From: Wurfbainia villosa
Taxonomy: Eukaryota; Streptophyta; Magnoliopsida; Zingiberales; Zingiberaceae
Direction of reading: 5' to 3'
NCBI GenBank assembly: GCA_025175895.1
Contig: JAKLTH010000238.1
Location: forward strand, 6,324,001 to 6,388,000
Length of the DNA stretch: 64,000 bases
Shown: piece by piece, positions 1-12,600 of the stretch
Layout of the letters: every line of letters begins with the position of its first letter
Position numbering within the stretch: position 1 is the first letter of the stretch
Notes under the pieces: model-generated
What the model saw: the letters and a program-made list of their open reading frames with translations, nothing else
What the model was told of the DNA's origin: nothing
The model's database searches: none
Position numbers and translations under genes: made by a program

Positions 1-689
1 TTACTTTACATTACAATATCTCTTACTGTCAGTCTCTCGGTGATAGTAAAAAGAAATAAATTATAAAAATTATGTCTCTTGATTTATTGGTCAAAATAGC
101 GAAGAGTTTTTAAATTGAAGTAAAAATTTTAAATTTCGCATCAGTATTCAATTTTTTATTCATTTGTAATAATATTGATGTTGCTTTAATAAACGGACCA
201 TCAACAATTATCATATCAGACCGCTAGATCCAACAAATAAACTATTGAAGCGGAACCCAGAAGAGAACAAAAGAAAAATAAAGTGAGATTCACTGAACTC
301 CAGTAATAAAAAAATCACTCTCATGGTAAATTAAACATTAAAAGAAAATATGCTCTTAAATCTGTAGGAGATTAGTAGATGGGCTGAATCTTCAAAACAA
401 TGGATTTGGATTAACTCAATCGATTTTCACGAAAAAGTCGATTGAGTAGATCCACACTAGCGGATTGACCTCAGGATAAGTTGTCGTCCGATTTTTTTTT
501 TTTATCGGATAATAATTTTATCGATCTATCCTATGATTATTAGGAAAAAAATAAATCACGAAAAATTTTATAGCCCTTGTTATGATGATCAAAATACGTA
601 GATATCATTTAAATATAGAAAACAAATTTAAATCTTTTTTAAAATCAATTAATGTCATTTTTATAAGTACCATTGTACCTGGGTCATTT
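1..689. other. AT-rich intergenic DNA
   Basis: No coding frame, RNA gene or clear repeat was recognised. The stretch is AT-rich with several poly-T and poly-A runs. It is probably decayed intergenic sequence. Confidence 0.5.
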
Positions 690-900
690 GTACAATAAAG
701 TTGGAACCGTCAATCTAGCGGTCTCTATCGGTCCGTCTCTAGATCATCGTAAGAGAGGTAAATCACGATGAACCTTTGACTCTTCGAGACTAATAACCAA
801 TGCATGGAGGGATGATACCTCATTTTTATGAGGAATTAACCCGTTATTCATTTATATAACATTCTATCATTGTACCTGAGTCATGCACCATCTCTGTGTG
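690..900. repeat. dispersed repeat, copy 1
   Basis: This segment resembles 5050-5240. Shared blocks, in the same order, include a 'ggtaaatcac' segment, an 'acctttgac' segment followed by an '..act..taa' block, and an 'attaacc' segment. It also contains two internal copies of a 'cattgtacctg' motif near 670 and 874. No coding capacity is seen. It could be a fragment of a non-autonomous element or of an old LTR. Confidence 0.4.
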
Positions 901-1024
901 GGTGGGGACGATAATAATCATAATTTGATCGGCGGAAGAGAATGCACAGTTCTCACCGCTTTCTAAATGTGTTTTTTCTCCTACGCTCACGAGATAGAAA
1001 TAAGAGAAAATAGAAAAATAAAAT

Positions 1025-1228
1025 AAAATAGTAAGATAGCATTTGGTTTGTAAACAAATTTCTATTTTCTATTTTTATTTTTTAAGAAAATAAAAAAATA
1101 ATATTTGATTGGTATTTTTCATCTTCATTTTCTGAGAATTTTTTTTTTTAAAAAATAAAAAATAGAAAAAACTGTTTTCTATTTTTTAGAAATGAAAAAA
1201 ACAATGCTTATCAAACACTGCCTAAGAG
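1025..1228. mobile_element. possible small TIR element (MITE-like), AT-rich
   Basis: The left edge reads 'agcatttggtttgtaaac' and the right edge, on the opposite strand, reads 'ggcagtgtttgataagc', an imperfect terminal inverted repeat of the TTTGGT/TTTGAT type found in plant MITEs. The interior is almost pure A/T with inverted A- and T-rich arms. No target-site duplication was clear, so this is tentative. Confidence 0.3.
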
Positions 1229-1439
1229 TTTCAATAGTCCAATCTTATTTCATCCGTCTAACCATCTTTTTATACACATCAAGGGATACTGAAATGTTGT
1301 GACATGAGACAATGCAATTCGTTATCCGATCTCTATTCAATTCATAAAATTACATAATAAATAAAAAATATATAATATTTTTGTCCCCGCGACGTTCTTC
1401 TCTTATATGAGTACTATATCCAACTTCTAAAACTGTTGA

Positions 1440-2235
1440 AATCGTCATTATCGTTCGACCGATCGATTGATCGAATCATGATCGAATTCCAATTGAATTT
1501 TGACTTGAATCCGATCGAATTGTGACCGCCAACGCCATGACCACTGGTGGCCACAATCACGGTCGATTCTGATCGCAATCTAATAGGATTCCGATGCCGA
1601 CTAAACCGCGATCAGATTCCAATCGAATTGTGGTTAGAATCCGATTGAATTAAGCCGTCAATGCCGCGACAGCTGGTGGCCACAATCACGGTCGATTCCG
1701 ATCGCAATCTAATCAGAACCCACTAACGATCCGATCGAATTCCAATGTCGACTGAACCGCAATCAAATTCTGATCGGATGTCGCCACAATTATGGTCGAT
1801 TCCGGATGCAATCTGGTTCCAATCCGATCGAATTCCAATGTCGACTGAACCGCAATCAAATTCTGATCGGATGTCGCCACAATTATGGTCGATTCCGGAT
1901 GCAATCTGGTTCCAATCCGATCGAATTCCAATGTTGACCGGACCACAATCAGATTTCGGCCGAATTACAATCAGAATTCAACCGAATTACAGCGGTCAAC
2001 GTCCGACCGAACTCCAATACCAATCGGACCATGATCATATTTCGATCGGATTGAAGTCGAAATTCAATCGAATTGTGATCGTCAACACCGCAATCGTTGA
2101 CTGCCGCAATCCGATAACGATTCGACTAAATTCCAAAGACAATCAAATCGTAATTAAATTCCGATCGAATTGCAGCTGCAACATTGGTGGCTGTGATTCG
2201 ACAAATTCCGTCCACTATCCTATTAGAATTCTCAA
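1440..2235. repeat. decayed GATCGAATT-type repeat block with a 93-bp tandem duplication
   Basis: The motif CGATCGAATT and close variants recur many times. Within the block an exact period of 93 bp is visible: 'tccaatgt' recurs at 1741, 1834 and 1927. Because 93 is a multiple of three, the frame stays open across copies, which explains the apparent reading frames here; they have no protein-like composition. The same sequence style returns at 2880-3230. Confidence 0.6.
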
Positions 2236-2239
2236 ATGA

Positions 2240-2755
2240 CAGTAAATGCTCGGACGCGCGCATGGGAAGGGTGCTCGAGTGGAATGCCCTGACAACGAAA
2301 ATTACTATGTATTTTTCGTCATCGGACAAGAGCAACGCAGAAATAGGCGCTCGAAATAACATTTTCGTCGAGGGACACCTTGCAAAGGTGCCTTGCTGTT
2401 ACGTTTTTGTTTGTGTCCGTTCGTATCTGTATTTGTAACGTCCGTTCACGCTCGCACTTGTTCCCTCTGTGTGCATCTATTTCTCTCCTGCAGACGTCAC
2501 ACTCCACCAAATTGATTGAGCTTGGCTTTCCCCTTGGCTCAATTCAGGTCGATTCCCAAGCCAAAACTTCTGCCTACCGTACATCCATCCGACATGTCAT
2601 CATATTAATTTATTTATTTTTTAGCTCATGAGACTAACATAAATAAAGAGATAATTTTTAATCAATTCCTTATCCATCCTCTCCTTTATACATATTATTT
2701 AGATTCCTAATCTATCTCCTTAGAAGCAGTGAAGAGGACAATTAATGTGGCCATT
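2240..2755. other. intergenic DNA with two small inverted repeats
   Basis: No gene recognised. An inverted repeat 'acgaaaattac'/'gtatttttcgt' lies at about 2295-2320 and a palindrome 'caccttgcaaaggtg' at about 2378-2392. These may be terminal pieces of a DNA transposon, but no duplication was found to support that. Confidence 0.3.
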
Positions 2756-2759
2756 TCAC

Positions 2760-2760
<1 letters not shown>

Positions 2761-2791
<31 letters not shown>
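2761..2791. repeat. (TA)n microsatellite
   Basis: A short uninterrupted TA dinucleotide run. Confidence 0.9.
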
Positions 2792-2796
<5 letters not shown>

Positions 2797-2879
2797 GATA
2801 TCCTGAATACTCGTGTTTGTGTGTCATGTGTACGACGAAGAAAAATACACAATAACCATGCCCAATGCTGCTCGAACTC

Positions 2880-3233
2880 GTCGATGGGAGGCCGAATTCC
2901 GACCACGATCTAACTGGAATTTGACGACGATTCGATCGGACTCCGATGTCGATCGAATTATAATCGAAAACAACTGGGATTGCGACCGCCAATGGCACGC
3001 ACCGCTATACGAGTTCGATATCTTGAGTATCGTCTCCTGTGCGACAGCTTCTCCATCATTCGATTCAATCACGATTGCACAATGAACGAGAAATATACAG
3101 TGTTTCCTCCATCGCATTTTCACCCACGCACAACTCTAATTCATCAGCAACTGGCCAAATTCTAACTGAAATTTGATCGCGACCTAGCCGGCATCAGAGT
3201 CCAATCAGATCATTGTCGATCGGATCACAGAGT

Positions 3234-3235
<2 letters not shown>
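2880..3235. repeat. second block of decayed GATCGAATT-type repeat
   Basis: Same vocabulary as 1440-2235 (gatcgaatt, ccgatgtcgatcg, gcgaccgcc), without a clear fixed period. It is separated from the first block by about 650 bp including a TA microsatellite. Reading frames through it are artefacts of the repeat. Confidence 0.45.

Positions 3236-3288
<53 letters not shown>
3235..3288. repeat. (TA)n microsatellite, about 26 units
   Basis: An uninterrupted TA run of about 53 bp, directly right of the second GATCG-rich block. Confidence 0.95.
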
Positions 3289-3291
<3 letters not shown>

Positions 3292-3654
3292 AAAACACAG
3301 ATAAGCTCATTGAGTATTGTCAGAAACCATGATCTAGAAATTGCAGCACAACAAAGGCATGTAAATGCCGATGAAGCTAGCCAGATCCAAAACCCTCCAA
3401 ACATCAAAAATTTGAAGATCGAAAGGAAGATATATATACATCATTCCAAAGACTAAACAATGTGGTCCTACACTTTTTTACGATCTTCGTGCACCTGTTC
3501 TTTTATCTCTAAGACTAGACAACCCTACCACTGCATTCAGACATAGGCATATGCATTATGCATGCCCTAGCCCTAGCTAGTTGCAATATTGAAAGTTTTC
3601 TTCCTGATGCCGTTATAATACCTCGAGGTGACACTTGTGATATAAGATCTCATT

Positions 3655-3838
3655 CGTGTCTCGGCCAAAGCCTTTCCATTTATGTCTCAACCAAAACTTC
3701 TTTATTTATATTTCGACCAGAGCCTCTCTTTTTATGTCTCGATCAAAGTCTCTTTATTTATGTTTCGATTTAAGTCTCTCCATTTATGTCTCAATTAAAA
3801 CCTCTCTATTTATATCTCAATCGAAATATCTATTTCGA
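3655..3838. repeat. 26-bp tandem repeat, about six copies
   Basis: The core 'atttatgtctc' (variants ttttat, atttatatttc) starts at 3678, 3704, 3730, 3756, 3782 and 3808, an exact 26-bp period without indels. Point differences between copies are C/T or A/G changes for the most part. The frames that run through it simply translate the repeat. Confidence 0.85.
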
Positions 3839-4104
3839 TCTCAACAGGAGTATGAGCGAGAATGTCACGTAGTTGACACATCATGGGACCGACAAATATC
3901 AAGATGGCTCTAACAATTAGAAGTGTCTCTATCAACACTAATGGAACCTTATCTTCCATCAATCATGCGGACGACATTAATTAAATTTCATGTGTCTGTC
4001 ATATTTAATGAGATAATGTCTTCTATAATTCCCTGACATATCAAGTCGCCATAACATAGAATTCATATCCTCCGTACAGACTCTAAAAAGGCACGTCATT
4101 ATCC

Positions 4105-4125
4105 CCACTTATATAAAGGTAACCG
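4105..4125 (+). promoter_or_regulatory. TATA-like box in an LTR-like region
   Basis: 'cttatataaagg' begins at 4108 and is followed by a pyrimidine-rich stretch, the arrangement seen in LTR promoters and plant core promoters. The surrounding 3.55-4.57 kb could be a decayed LTR, but no second LTR, primer-binding site or target duplication was found. Confidence 0.3.
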
Positions 4126-4334
4126 AGAAAGAGAAAAGAGGATCTTTTTTCCTTTCTCTTTTCCAGCCTCTCTTCACTATTTCTATTTCTTTTCTTCCAA
4201 TCGATACTAACTTGAACATCGGAGGAACTTTGCCAGAATCCTTCTCGATACCCTCTTTTACTACTGCTTGTTCTGCCTCGAGAATTTATTTCTATTGCTC
4301 CAAAAGTACCACTCACCACCACCTCCATCGTCAT

Positions 4335-4466
4335 CTCCATCAAAACATCTTCTACCGAGTGATATTCTACCACCAGCTCCGTCGAATTACCCACCATCAC
4401 CTCCATCGAAACATCTTCTACCGAGTGATATTTTACCACCAGCTCCGTCGAATTACCCTCAACCAA
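4335..4466. repeat. 66-bp tandem duplication
   Basis: Two copies of a 66-bp unit: 'aacatcttctaccgagtg' starts at 4344 and again at 4410. The unit encodes nothing recognisable. Because 66 is divisible by three it keeps frames open on both strands. Confidence 0.75.
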
Positions 4467-4570
4467 ACCTACAAAAGCTCTCTTTAGTCAACCCCCGATT
4501 CAATCATCCCTCGTCCGAGTGTTTCGGCCCCAACACTTCCCTTCTTCCCTTCCAAATCGGTTTAGTTTAG

Positions 4571-5024
4571 TGAAAGGACACTTAGTTGAATTAGGTTCTG
4601 GACTAGTTCAATTCAAAAATTGGGACAAGAATGACACTAGTACCATTAGTCAAGTATTATTCATTTTAGTCTTCTGGTTGTTGTTGGCAATGTCATAAGT
4701 AATTACTTTCATTGACCCTTAGTAATTAAAAAGTAATAATTCATTGAAAACTTATATCTTGTATTATAAGATTGTTTCTGCAATATGAATCCATCACCAC
4801 AAAGTCGATCAATCCTTATGCAAAAGTTGAGAATTTGTCCAACTAGCAACCTCTGACACCCATACCAGAGCATTGACAAGAGGAAGATAAATCGCAAGAG
4901 GAACAAAGTCCCTTAACACGATAGCAAGACAGGAAGAAATGCATCTGAAATCAAAGGAAATTTTAGATCCCCTCATTCGACATCGAACCCTGCCCATTCT
5001 ACAAACAACACCCTACCTTACCAT
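4571..5024. other. intergenic DNA, nothing recognised
   Basis: No coding frame with protein-like composition, repeat or RNA gene seen. Confidence 0.4.
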
Positions 5025-5300
5025 CGCGTCGTCCCCGTAGGGACTTCAATCTACCAATCCTTTGTGATGCAAAAGATTGAAATCCGTCAACCTAACGGCC
5101 CCTACCAGCTCACATCTGAATCATCATAAGGAAGGTAAATCACAATAGACCTTTGACCCTTGAAACTAGTAACTAATTCATAAAGAGACAACACCCTCAC
5201 ATTTGTAAGAGATTAACCTACTATCCTATGATGCAACGTCTATATGTACTAACCACTAGACTCTCTCCGCGGGAGTTCAATCTACCAATCCTTGCTAGAG
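5025..5300. repeat. dispersed repeat, copy 2, bounded by a direct repeat
   Basis: This copy matches 690-900 in several blocks. It is bounded by a direct repeat: 'ttcaatctaccaatcct' occurs at about 5047 and again at about 5276, each preceded by a CCCGTAGGGAC/CCGCGGGAG-type word. The short distance and lack of coding suggest a small non-autonomous element or tandemly duplicated fragment. Confidence 0.45.
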
Positions 5301-5759
5301 AAAGAGGAGAGCTTATGGTCAATGAATAGGCCATCACAATGTTTTTCGATATAATTTGCAAATCGAGTGGTAAGGAAGATTGCATGGACGGAGAGAAACT
5401 TGTTAATTATTTATGAATTCGCACTTAATTCTTTGTAACCCATTTCATGCCTTTATAGATGAATCCATATTCTTCAACCTTGATTAAGTGTCTTATGAGC
5501 TATACTATTCAAGTTTATCTTACTCCATATAGCTTTGATAATCATAACCCGATAATTTGGCCCCTTCAGTTCATTGGAAACTATAGGGTACATTGATCGG
5601 CAATTAGATAATAAGTTAACTATGTGATAATAAATTAAATATGTTCCTTAATCTCGCTTATAAACATATGTACATGTGAATGCCAAGAAAGTAGTGTTTA
5701 ATTTGCGAGGGATTTCTGTGTGCATCACTTTTTTTCATCAATATTTGCCCTTCACTAAA

Positions 5760-6232
5760 ACATAATTTAAGGTTCCCTATGCGATACAAATCATAATCTA
5801 AATAGTCATCATAATAAGATATACCATGTAGAAGTTTTAAGGTTCTCTATGCAATACAAAACATAATCTAAATAACCACCATCATAATAAGACATACTAC
5901 ATAGAAGTTTTAAGGTTCTCTATGCAATACAAAACATAATCTAAATAACCACCATCATAATAAGACACACTACATAGAAGTTTAAAGGTTCTCTATGCGA
6001 TACAAATCTTAATCTAAATAACCACCATCATAATAAGACACACTACATAGAAGTTTAAAGGTTCTCTATGCGATACAAATCTTAATCTAAATAACCATCA
6101 TAATTTGGCATACCACATAGAAGTTTTAAGGTTCTCTATGCAATACAAAACATTATCTAAATAACCACCATCATAATACGACATACGACATAAAGTTTTA
6201 AGGTTCTCTACGCAATACAAACATGGACAAGC
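5760..6232. repeat. about 72-bp tandem repeat, seven units
   Basis: The word 'ggttctctatgc' (first copy ggttccctatgc) starts at 5771, 5841, 5914, 5987, 6060, 6130 and 6202. The period is 70-73 bp, varying by a CCA triplet and small indels. Units alternate between caatacaaaac and cgatacaaatc forms, suggesting local duplication of pairs. The array lies about 430 bp downstream of the phosphatase stop codon. Confidence 0.85.
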
Positions 6233-6660
6233 AATATCTTATGCATTTTGACTAAATTCCCATTATTCCCGTACACCACAAGATTAGCATACTAGGAAGA
6301 TAACAAGAAAGTAATAAGTGCATTGAAGACGGAAAACATGATCGATCAGATCAATTTGAAAAAGAGAGTTTGGGAAAAGGAGAATAACTAGCAATGAACA
6401 CCTTTCACTATCATCTGAATGGCGAGGACTATTCATGAATTGGGACAATTTAGGTTTTAAGTATCCACAATGAAAGTCCCTCCTCCGTGCATACTCTAAA
6501 AGTACAACAGATATTACAAGTATACAAGGGAAGCAAATCTATAAGACGAGGGGAGCATACAAAACGTCACCATGCAGCTTCCATGTTGGCACAAGTTATT
6601 TTAGGATGGCACAGTAGCCATCCGAGAACCGTCGAAAGATAAACAGGTAGCCAGCAGAAG

Positions 6661-9600
6661 TCACCGTTTAAAATGTATTGAGAAGCAAGTGGCAGCAGCA
6701 GATGCTACCTTCTCACGGAGATTGAACTTCTTGGCTATTAGCGGGCGAACATCGTCCGCTCCAACTAAGCTCTCCAAGAATGGAAGTAATGAAAGCAATT
6801 CCCGATCATCACGGTTATCAAACCAGCTCTCAATAGGAATACCATTGTCCAACTGAAATCCAAATGCCTGAGAAAATAAATAGAGTTAACCAAAAGTCTA
6901 AGATGAGTCTGCATCTTTCCACTTAGACAAACTATTACAGTTAAAGCAACATATGTAATAGGTTAAAGATATTTTTAATCGATGGATACAGTTGTGGAGC
7001 CAGATTATAATTTCCTATAACATATTTTGGCTTGCACCGAGGAAATTGAACATAAAAAAACACTAGATCCACTAATCATCATAAATAATAGATCATGCTA
7101 GCGCCAATTTTTTGGAAACAAAAAAGTAAATTTTATAACTCGACTGATCTTTTGAGGCAAGACTATATTATTAATGATGTTCTGATCTCCATATATCATT
7201 ATTTATTACATTAATTGAATTTTTCATCAGCAATAGATGTGAACCATAAAACATAAATTCATCAGGGTATTGTGACCATAAATGTGAACATCGCAATTTC
7301 ATGGGCAAAGAAACAGTTCAGTTTGCATCAGAAATGGTAATCAAACAAGCTTGCTTCATAAAATTGTACACAAATTATACATATTTTTCCTTATTCAATT
7401 AAAAGAGAGGACCAATTACCTGGGGAGAATTGTCAACAATAATAACACGCGCCAAATCCCGACCAAGTACTGATAGATCCTTCAAATAATTACCTTCTAC
7501 AAATACACAAGATTCTCGATAAACACGATGGCGGAATAATCTTCTTTTTGGATCAATTACATTTAGTAGCTGTTCAGCATATATACTTTGACTTGCTGTA
7601 AATATAATCGTCTCAAACATGCTTGCAACCTTTTCCAAGAAGTCCTTGAGATAAGGTCTGCAGCGGACATAAATTGTATGCTCTTTAAGATTGAAATTGA
7701 CTGGAAAAGTAAAATCAGCATCTTCACATAGTTCAAGTGTTGAATGCACCAACGTTTCTGTAAAGGTAGCACAAATCAGCTATCAACAATGTCAATAAAT
7801 TGAAGAAACCAATAGTTATGGACTATCATATTTAACTATGGAAATTATGCAAGATATGCAAAACAATGACAAATTATGATGAAAAAACAATCATATGAAA
7901 CACCAGGTTGTGGATTTTTGCCCCTAGTCAACTTAGAGTCTGTTTGGATGGGCTGAGGGGAGGAGGTTCATTAATGGAAGGGGAAGGGAGAGAAAAACTT
8001 AACACCCTAATTTGGGGTGTAAGAAAACCTTCCTTTTTATGAGCAAGGAAGTATAAAAGTAATCCTTCCCTACCCTTCCCTTCCCTCACCCCTTTCCAAA
8101 CAAAGTTTAAAGTTTTTCCTACTCTTATTTATCCTTCCCTCCCCTATCCTTACCTCCTCCCAAACAGACCCTAAGCAAACGCTAAAGAAGAGGTGATCGC
8201 AAGCATCATAATGAATCATTATGAATTGTTGTGAGCGTTTTTAAGTTAATAACAATCAAATAGGAATTGGTATACTTATATGATTGGACATATTATCATT
8301 TTATAAAAGCGAATATTAACTACTTCAAAATTTTTATTTAGAATATTAATCAAATATTTATAATATAAATCTTAATATTTTTACTATTACTAATCAAATC
8401 TTCTTCACCAATTATATATCAAATTTAACAGCTATATTACTAAATAACCAATACGTATCAGCCACCTTTAGTCAAACCTTATTGTTTGCTACCGATTCCA
8501 CTTACTGCTGATACGCTAGTAGTGAAATAACTATTTATTACATGACCACTCTACCCCACGTTCTTGTCAATCAATATAGTAACAACACTACCTTTGTCAA
8601 ATATATTAAAGATAACATAATAACCATTGTCAGTTCAACCTGATTGAAGGAATCTCCACTTCTCAAGCTGTTCTTCATCCTTCAATTTCAATTAACATTT
8701 AATTAAGTGATTGAAGGAATCACCACTTCTCAAGTTGCTCCTCATCCTTCAATATCAAGTAACATTTAATTAACCATTAATTGTATAATTTTTCAAATTT
8801 CCCAATCAGAGAAACTATCACTGTACTAACGCCAGTCATCACCTATCAACATGTATTATTAAAGCTCAAACAGTTGCCTCAGCCTCAGAGTCAACTGACC
8901 TGTCAATTGTTTAATTCACTGCCACAATCATTTTTGTGAAGTACTACTTAGTCTGAAAATCTAAAAGGGAGCCTGGTGCAAAAATAAAATTATTGTCAGA
9001 TGACCTAGATTACGGATCTGTATCCTAAAAATAATCTTTTACAAAAACAGGACAAAACTACGTACAATAAATTCTTCTCCGAAATTCTACATGAGCAGAA
9101 GCTTCATCCACAGGACTACCCTTTTACTACTTAGTCTGGAAATCTCCAATTAGGATGTACAATCAAACCTTGAATAGTGCCTCGACCACTATATCAAAGG
9201 ATGCATGTCTATTCATTTAGCTCACATCCCAAAATCAGTTTTGGGACTGACATGTGAATACGGTCTATTGGAAATACATCTTGTTCAAATTAATAGTGTA
9301 TAAATATACAATTAACGAAAAATAATAATTCTACCACGATTGACAAATTGATCGATGTATAACCATTAACGTACTATTATTCAGCAACTATCCATTAACA
9401 AAATATGGAATCATGCTTTGATAAATACAAAAAAACACATTGTTTATATTCAGTAGTTAATAGCAACAAATGTGAGCACAAGCATACAGCCTAATTTAAT
9501 AATTAAACCAAAAATTAGTTAGCATAAGAAAAACAAATCGGTATCCAATGGAGCTTCTAAATTTGTTCTGGAATTCAACAAAGAATACGGACATAATGAT

Positions 9601-12600
9601 GTCCAACTCGTATGGGTACACTGTATGTGCATATAATGTACATGCATAAACAGAAATTAACATTTACCTCCTCCACCGGTAGGACAGCCGGAGGAACCTC
9701 TAGACGGTTCCACATTTATAAACAGAAATTAACATATGCACTTATGTACTCATCAAAAGAAGAAAAAAAAATTAAGCAGACCAACTGAAAAAAAATGGAA
9801 GTTAAAAAATTAAGCAGATCAATCTGTCATACCATCCAGATCCAAAACAAGAGTTGTCGATGGGCAACTTCGTGTTTGTTTAGGAAGGAGAAAAGGCCGA
9901 AATTTAGGAACCACAGCTGACAAATCAGGTAAATCTCTAATGAACACATATGGATCAAAATCATCAAATTCATCATTTTCATCCAGTTCAACGGAACCAT
10001 CAGTTGACATCGAGTCTTGACTTTGTTCATCCACACATTCTAGCTTAGAATTATGCATGGCAAGATATATAGCTGAAACTTCACAAGAGAGATTTCCCAA
10101 ATCAGTATATTCATCATTGCATAACGACTTTGCAAATTTTGGCCCTACATTGTAGATATGACTACCAGAGTTGTCAATATTCGAGGCTTCAAGAAGTGCC
10201 AAATTAGCAGAGTTTTCACACACAACATTCCTGAACTTCATATGTTCATTATGCGTTTCTAATGTAACAGAATTTAAGGAATCATATTTTGAACCTTCAA
10301 CTTCAAATCCACGATGGTTCTCATTGTTCTTGATCTTTGAGTCTACAAAATCAGATGACCAAAAAACAAGGACAGAAGTTAGTGTGTGCAGGCAGTGATA
10401 CAAATTTATTAAAACCAAACTAGCACGAAGGCAAAGAATGTTTGCTTGAACAATAGGCGTCAAGAACCCTTATGTCACTGAGAAAAGGAACAGAGTATCA
10501 CCAAGATAGACATGTTAAATCACATAAGACCAGAAAGGGCATGCTTTAATCCAAAGAAAAAACATAAAAAAAACATTGAATCTTTCAATTGTTGTCAACA
10601 TTAAATTCCAGTGGCAATCACACAGAATTATAACAACAACAATAACAATCAAGCGTTATCCCACTAGGTGAGATCGACTATATGAATCTTTCTATATCAT
10701 TGGACTCTATTCCCTACTATATCATCATCTATACTTAAATAAATTTTATCTTATTTTATTATTGCTAACCAAATCTTTTTTTGATCTTCCTCTTCCTCAT
10801 TTGATGTATATATTTATCATCATTTCACATCGCCTAACTGGAGCATTTATTGATCGTCCAAGTACATGTTCGTACCACTTTAAACATGTCTCTCGAAACT
10901 TTCCTTCAATAGACGCACATTTTCTCTCTAATGCTCTCATTCCTTATTCTGTCCATCCTCATATGTCCACACATCCACTTTAACATCCTCATCTCTGCAA
11001 CTCTCGTTTTTTACTCATATACTCGAGTCGTAACCCAACATTCAACATCATATAACATAACAAGTCTAAACGTCATTTAGTAAAACTTCCCTTTAAGTTT
11101 TAAAAGTACTTTATGATCACATAAAACATTCGACGATTTCCTCCATTTCAACCATCCTGCTTGTATTTTATATAAAACATCTTTTTCAATCCCTCCATTA
11201 TCTTGTAAAAATCATCCTAAATATTTAAAGCTCTCAGTTCTGGATAATTCATTATCTCTTATCTTAACACTTGTCTCATTATATCTAATATTGTTAAACT
11301 TAAATTTCATACATTGTCTTTACTCTACTAAGTCAAACTTTTCACTTCTAGTGTTTCCTATTAAGATTCTAATTTAGCATTTACTCCATCACGTATCTCA
11401 TCTACTAACACAAAATCATCTGCAAATAGCATGCACCACGATACTATGTCTTGAATGTATCCAATGAATTCGTCCATGATTAGTGTAAAAAAATAAAGAC
11501 TTAGAGTTGATCCTTGATGTAATCCCATCTTTATCAGAAATGCTTCAGTTAATCTGTCTGAAATTTTCACTCTGGTTGATATTTCCTCGTACATATCCTT
11601 AATTAGTTCAATATATGTTACACTAACATTTCTCTTTTTTAAAATTCCCTATATAATTTCTCTTGGGACTCTATCTCATAAGCTTTTTCTAAGTTAATGA
11701 ATATCATATGTATATCCTACTTTTACTTCCGATACTTTTCAATTAGTTGCCTGAGAAGATGTATAACGTTTATTGTCGACCTTCTTGACATAAACCCAAA
11801 TTAATTTTTGAGAATCATGGTCTCTTTCCTTAATTTTTTTTTTATTATTCTTTCCCAAAGTTTCATGGCATGACTCATTAGTTTAATATCTCTATAGTTT
11901 GCACAAATTTGTATGTCTCCCTTATTCTTATATAAAGGAATTGGAGTATTTACCCTTCATTGAGCAGGTATCTTTTTTGTTTTCAATATCATATTAAATA
12001 ATTTTGTAAGTCATGCAATACCTTATTTCCCTAGGCACTTCCATACCTCTATCGGAATATCATCTGGTCTAACGGCTTTTACATTTTGTCTTCCATTTAA
12101 AGCTTGTTCTATTTCTGATATTTGAATTCTACGATAAAAATTTAAATTTCTATACATATTTGACTTACTTAAATTACCTAAATTACGTTGGTCATCTAAA
12201 CCTTCATTAAAAAGTTGATGAAAATATCTCTTCTATCGCTCTTTAATTTCTCCATCATTTACTAGTATCTTATTGCATTCATCTTTAATACATCTTATTT
12301 GAATAAAAATTTTTGTCTTCCTCTCTCTCACTTTAGCTATTCTATAAATGTCTCTTTCCCCTTCTTTTGTATCTAATTTTCGATATAACCGTTCAAAAAT
12401 TTCATTCTTAGCTTCTTTTACTATTTTCTTAGCCTCTTTCTTTGCTATTGTATATTTTTTCAAGTTTTTTTTGTTCTTACAAATATATAATTCTTTAAAG
12501 GTTATTCGTTTTTTCTTCACTTTCTCTTGTACTTTCTCATTCTACCACCAAGATTCCTTATTTTGTGGTACATGCCTTTTGACTCACCGAATATACTTTT

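Noticed and set aside
1745..2239. Open frame of 164 codons, plus strand
   Set aside because: Translation of the 93-bp repeat (31 codons) and related GATCG-rich DNA; repeated peptide blocks only.
4212..4570. Pro/Ser-rich frames of 91-127 codons near 4.3 kb
   Set aside because: They depend on the 66-bp duplication (22 codons) and lie in an LTR-like pyrimidine-rich region.
7933..8174. Clean 3-bp target duplication for the intron MITE
   Set aside because: Left triplet is TTA and right is TAA; they are not identical, so the duplication is not claimed although the ends are Harbinger-like.
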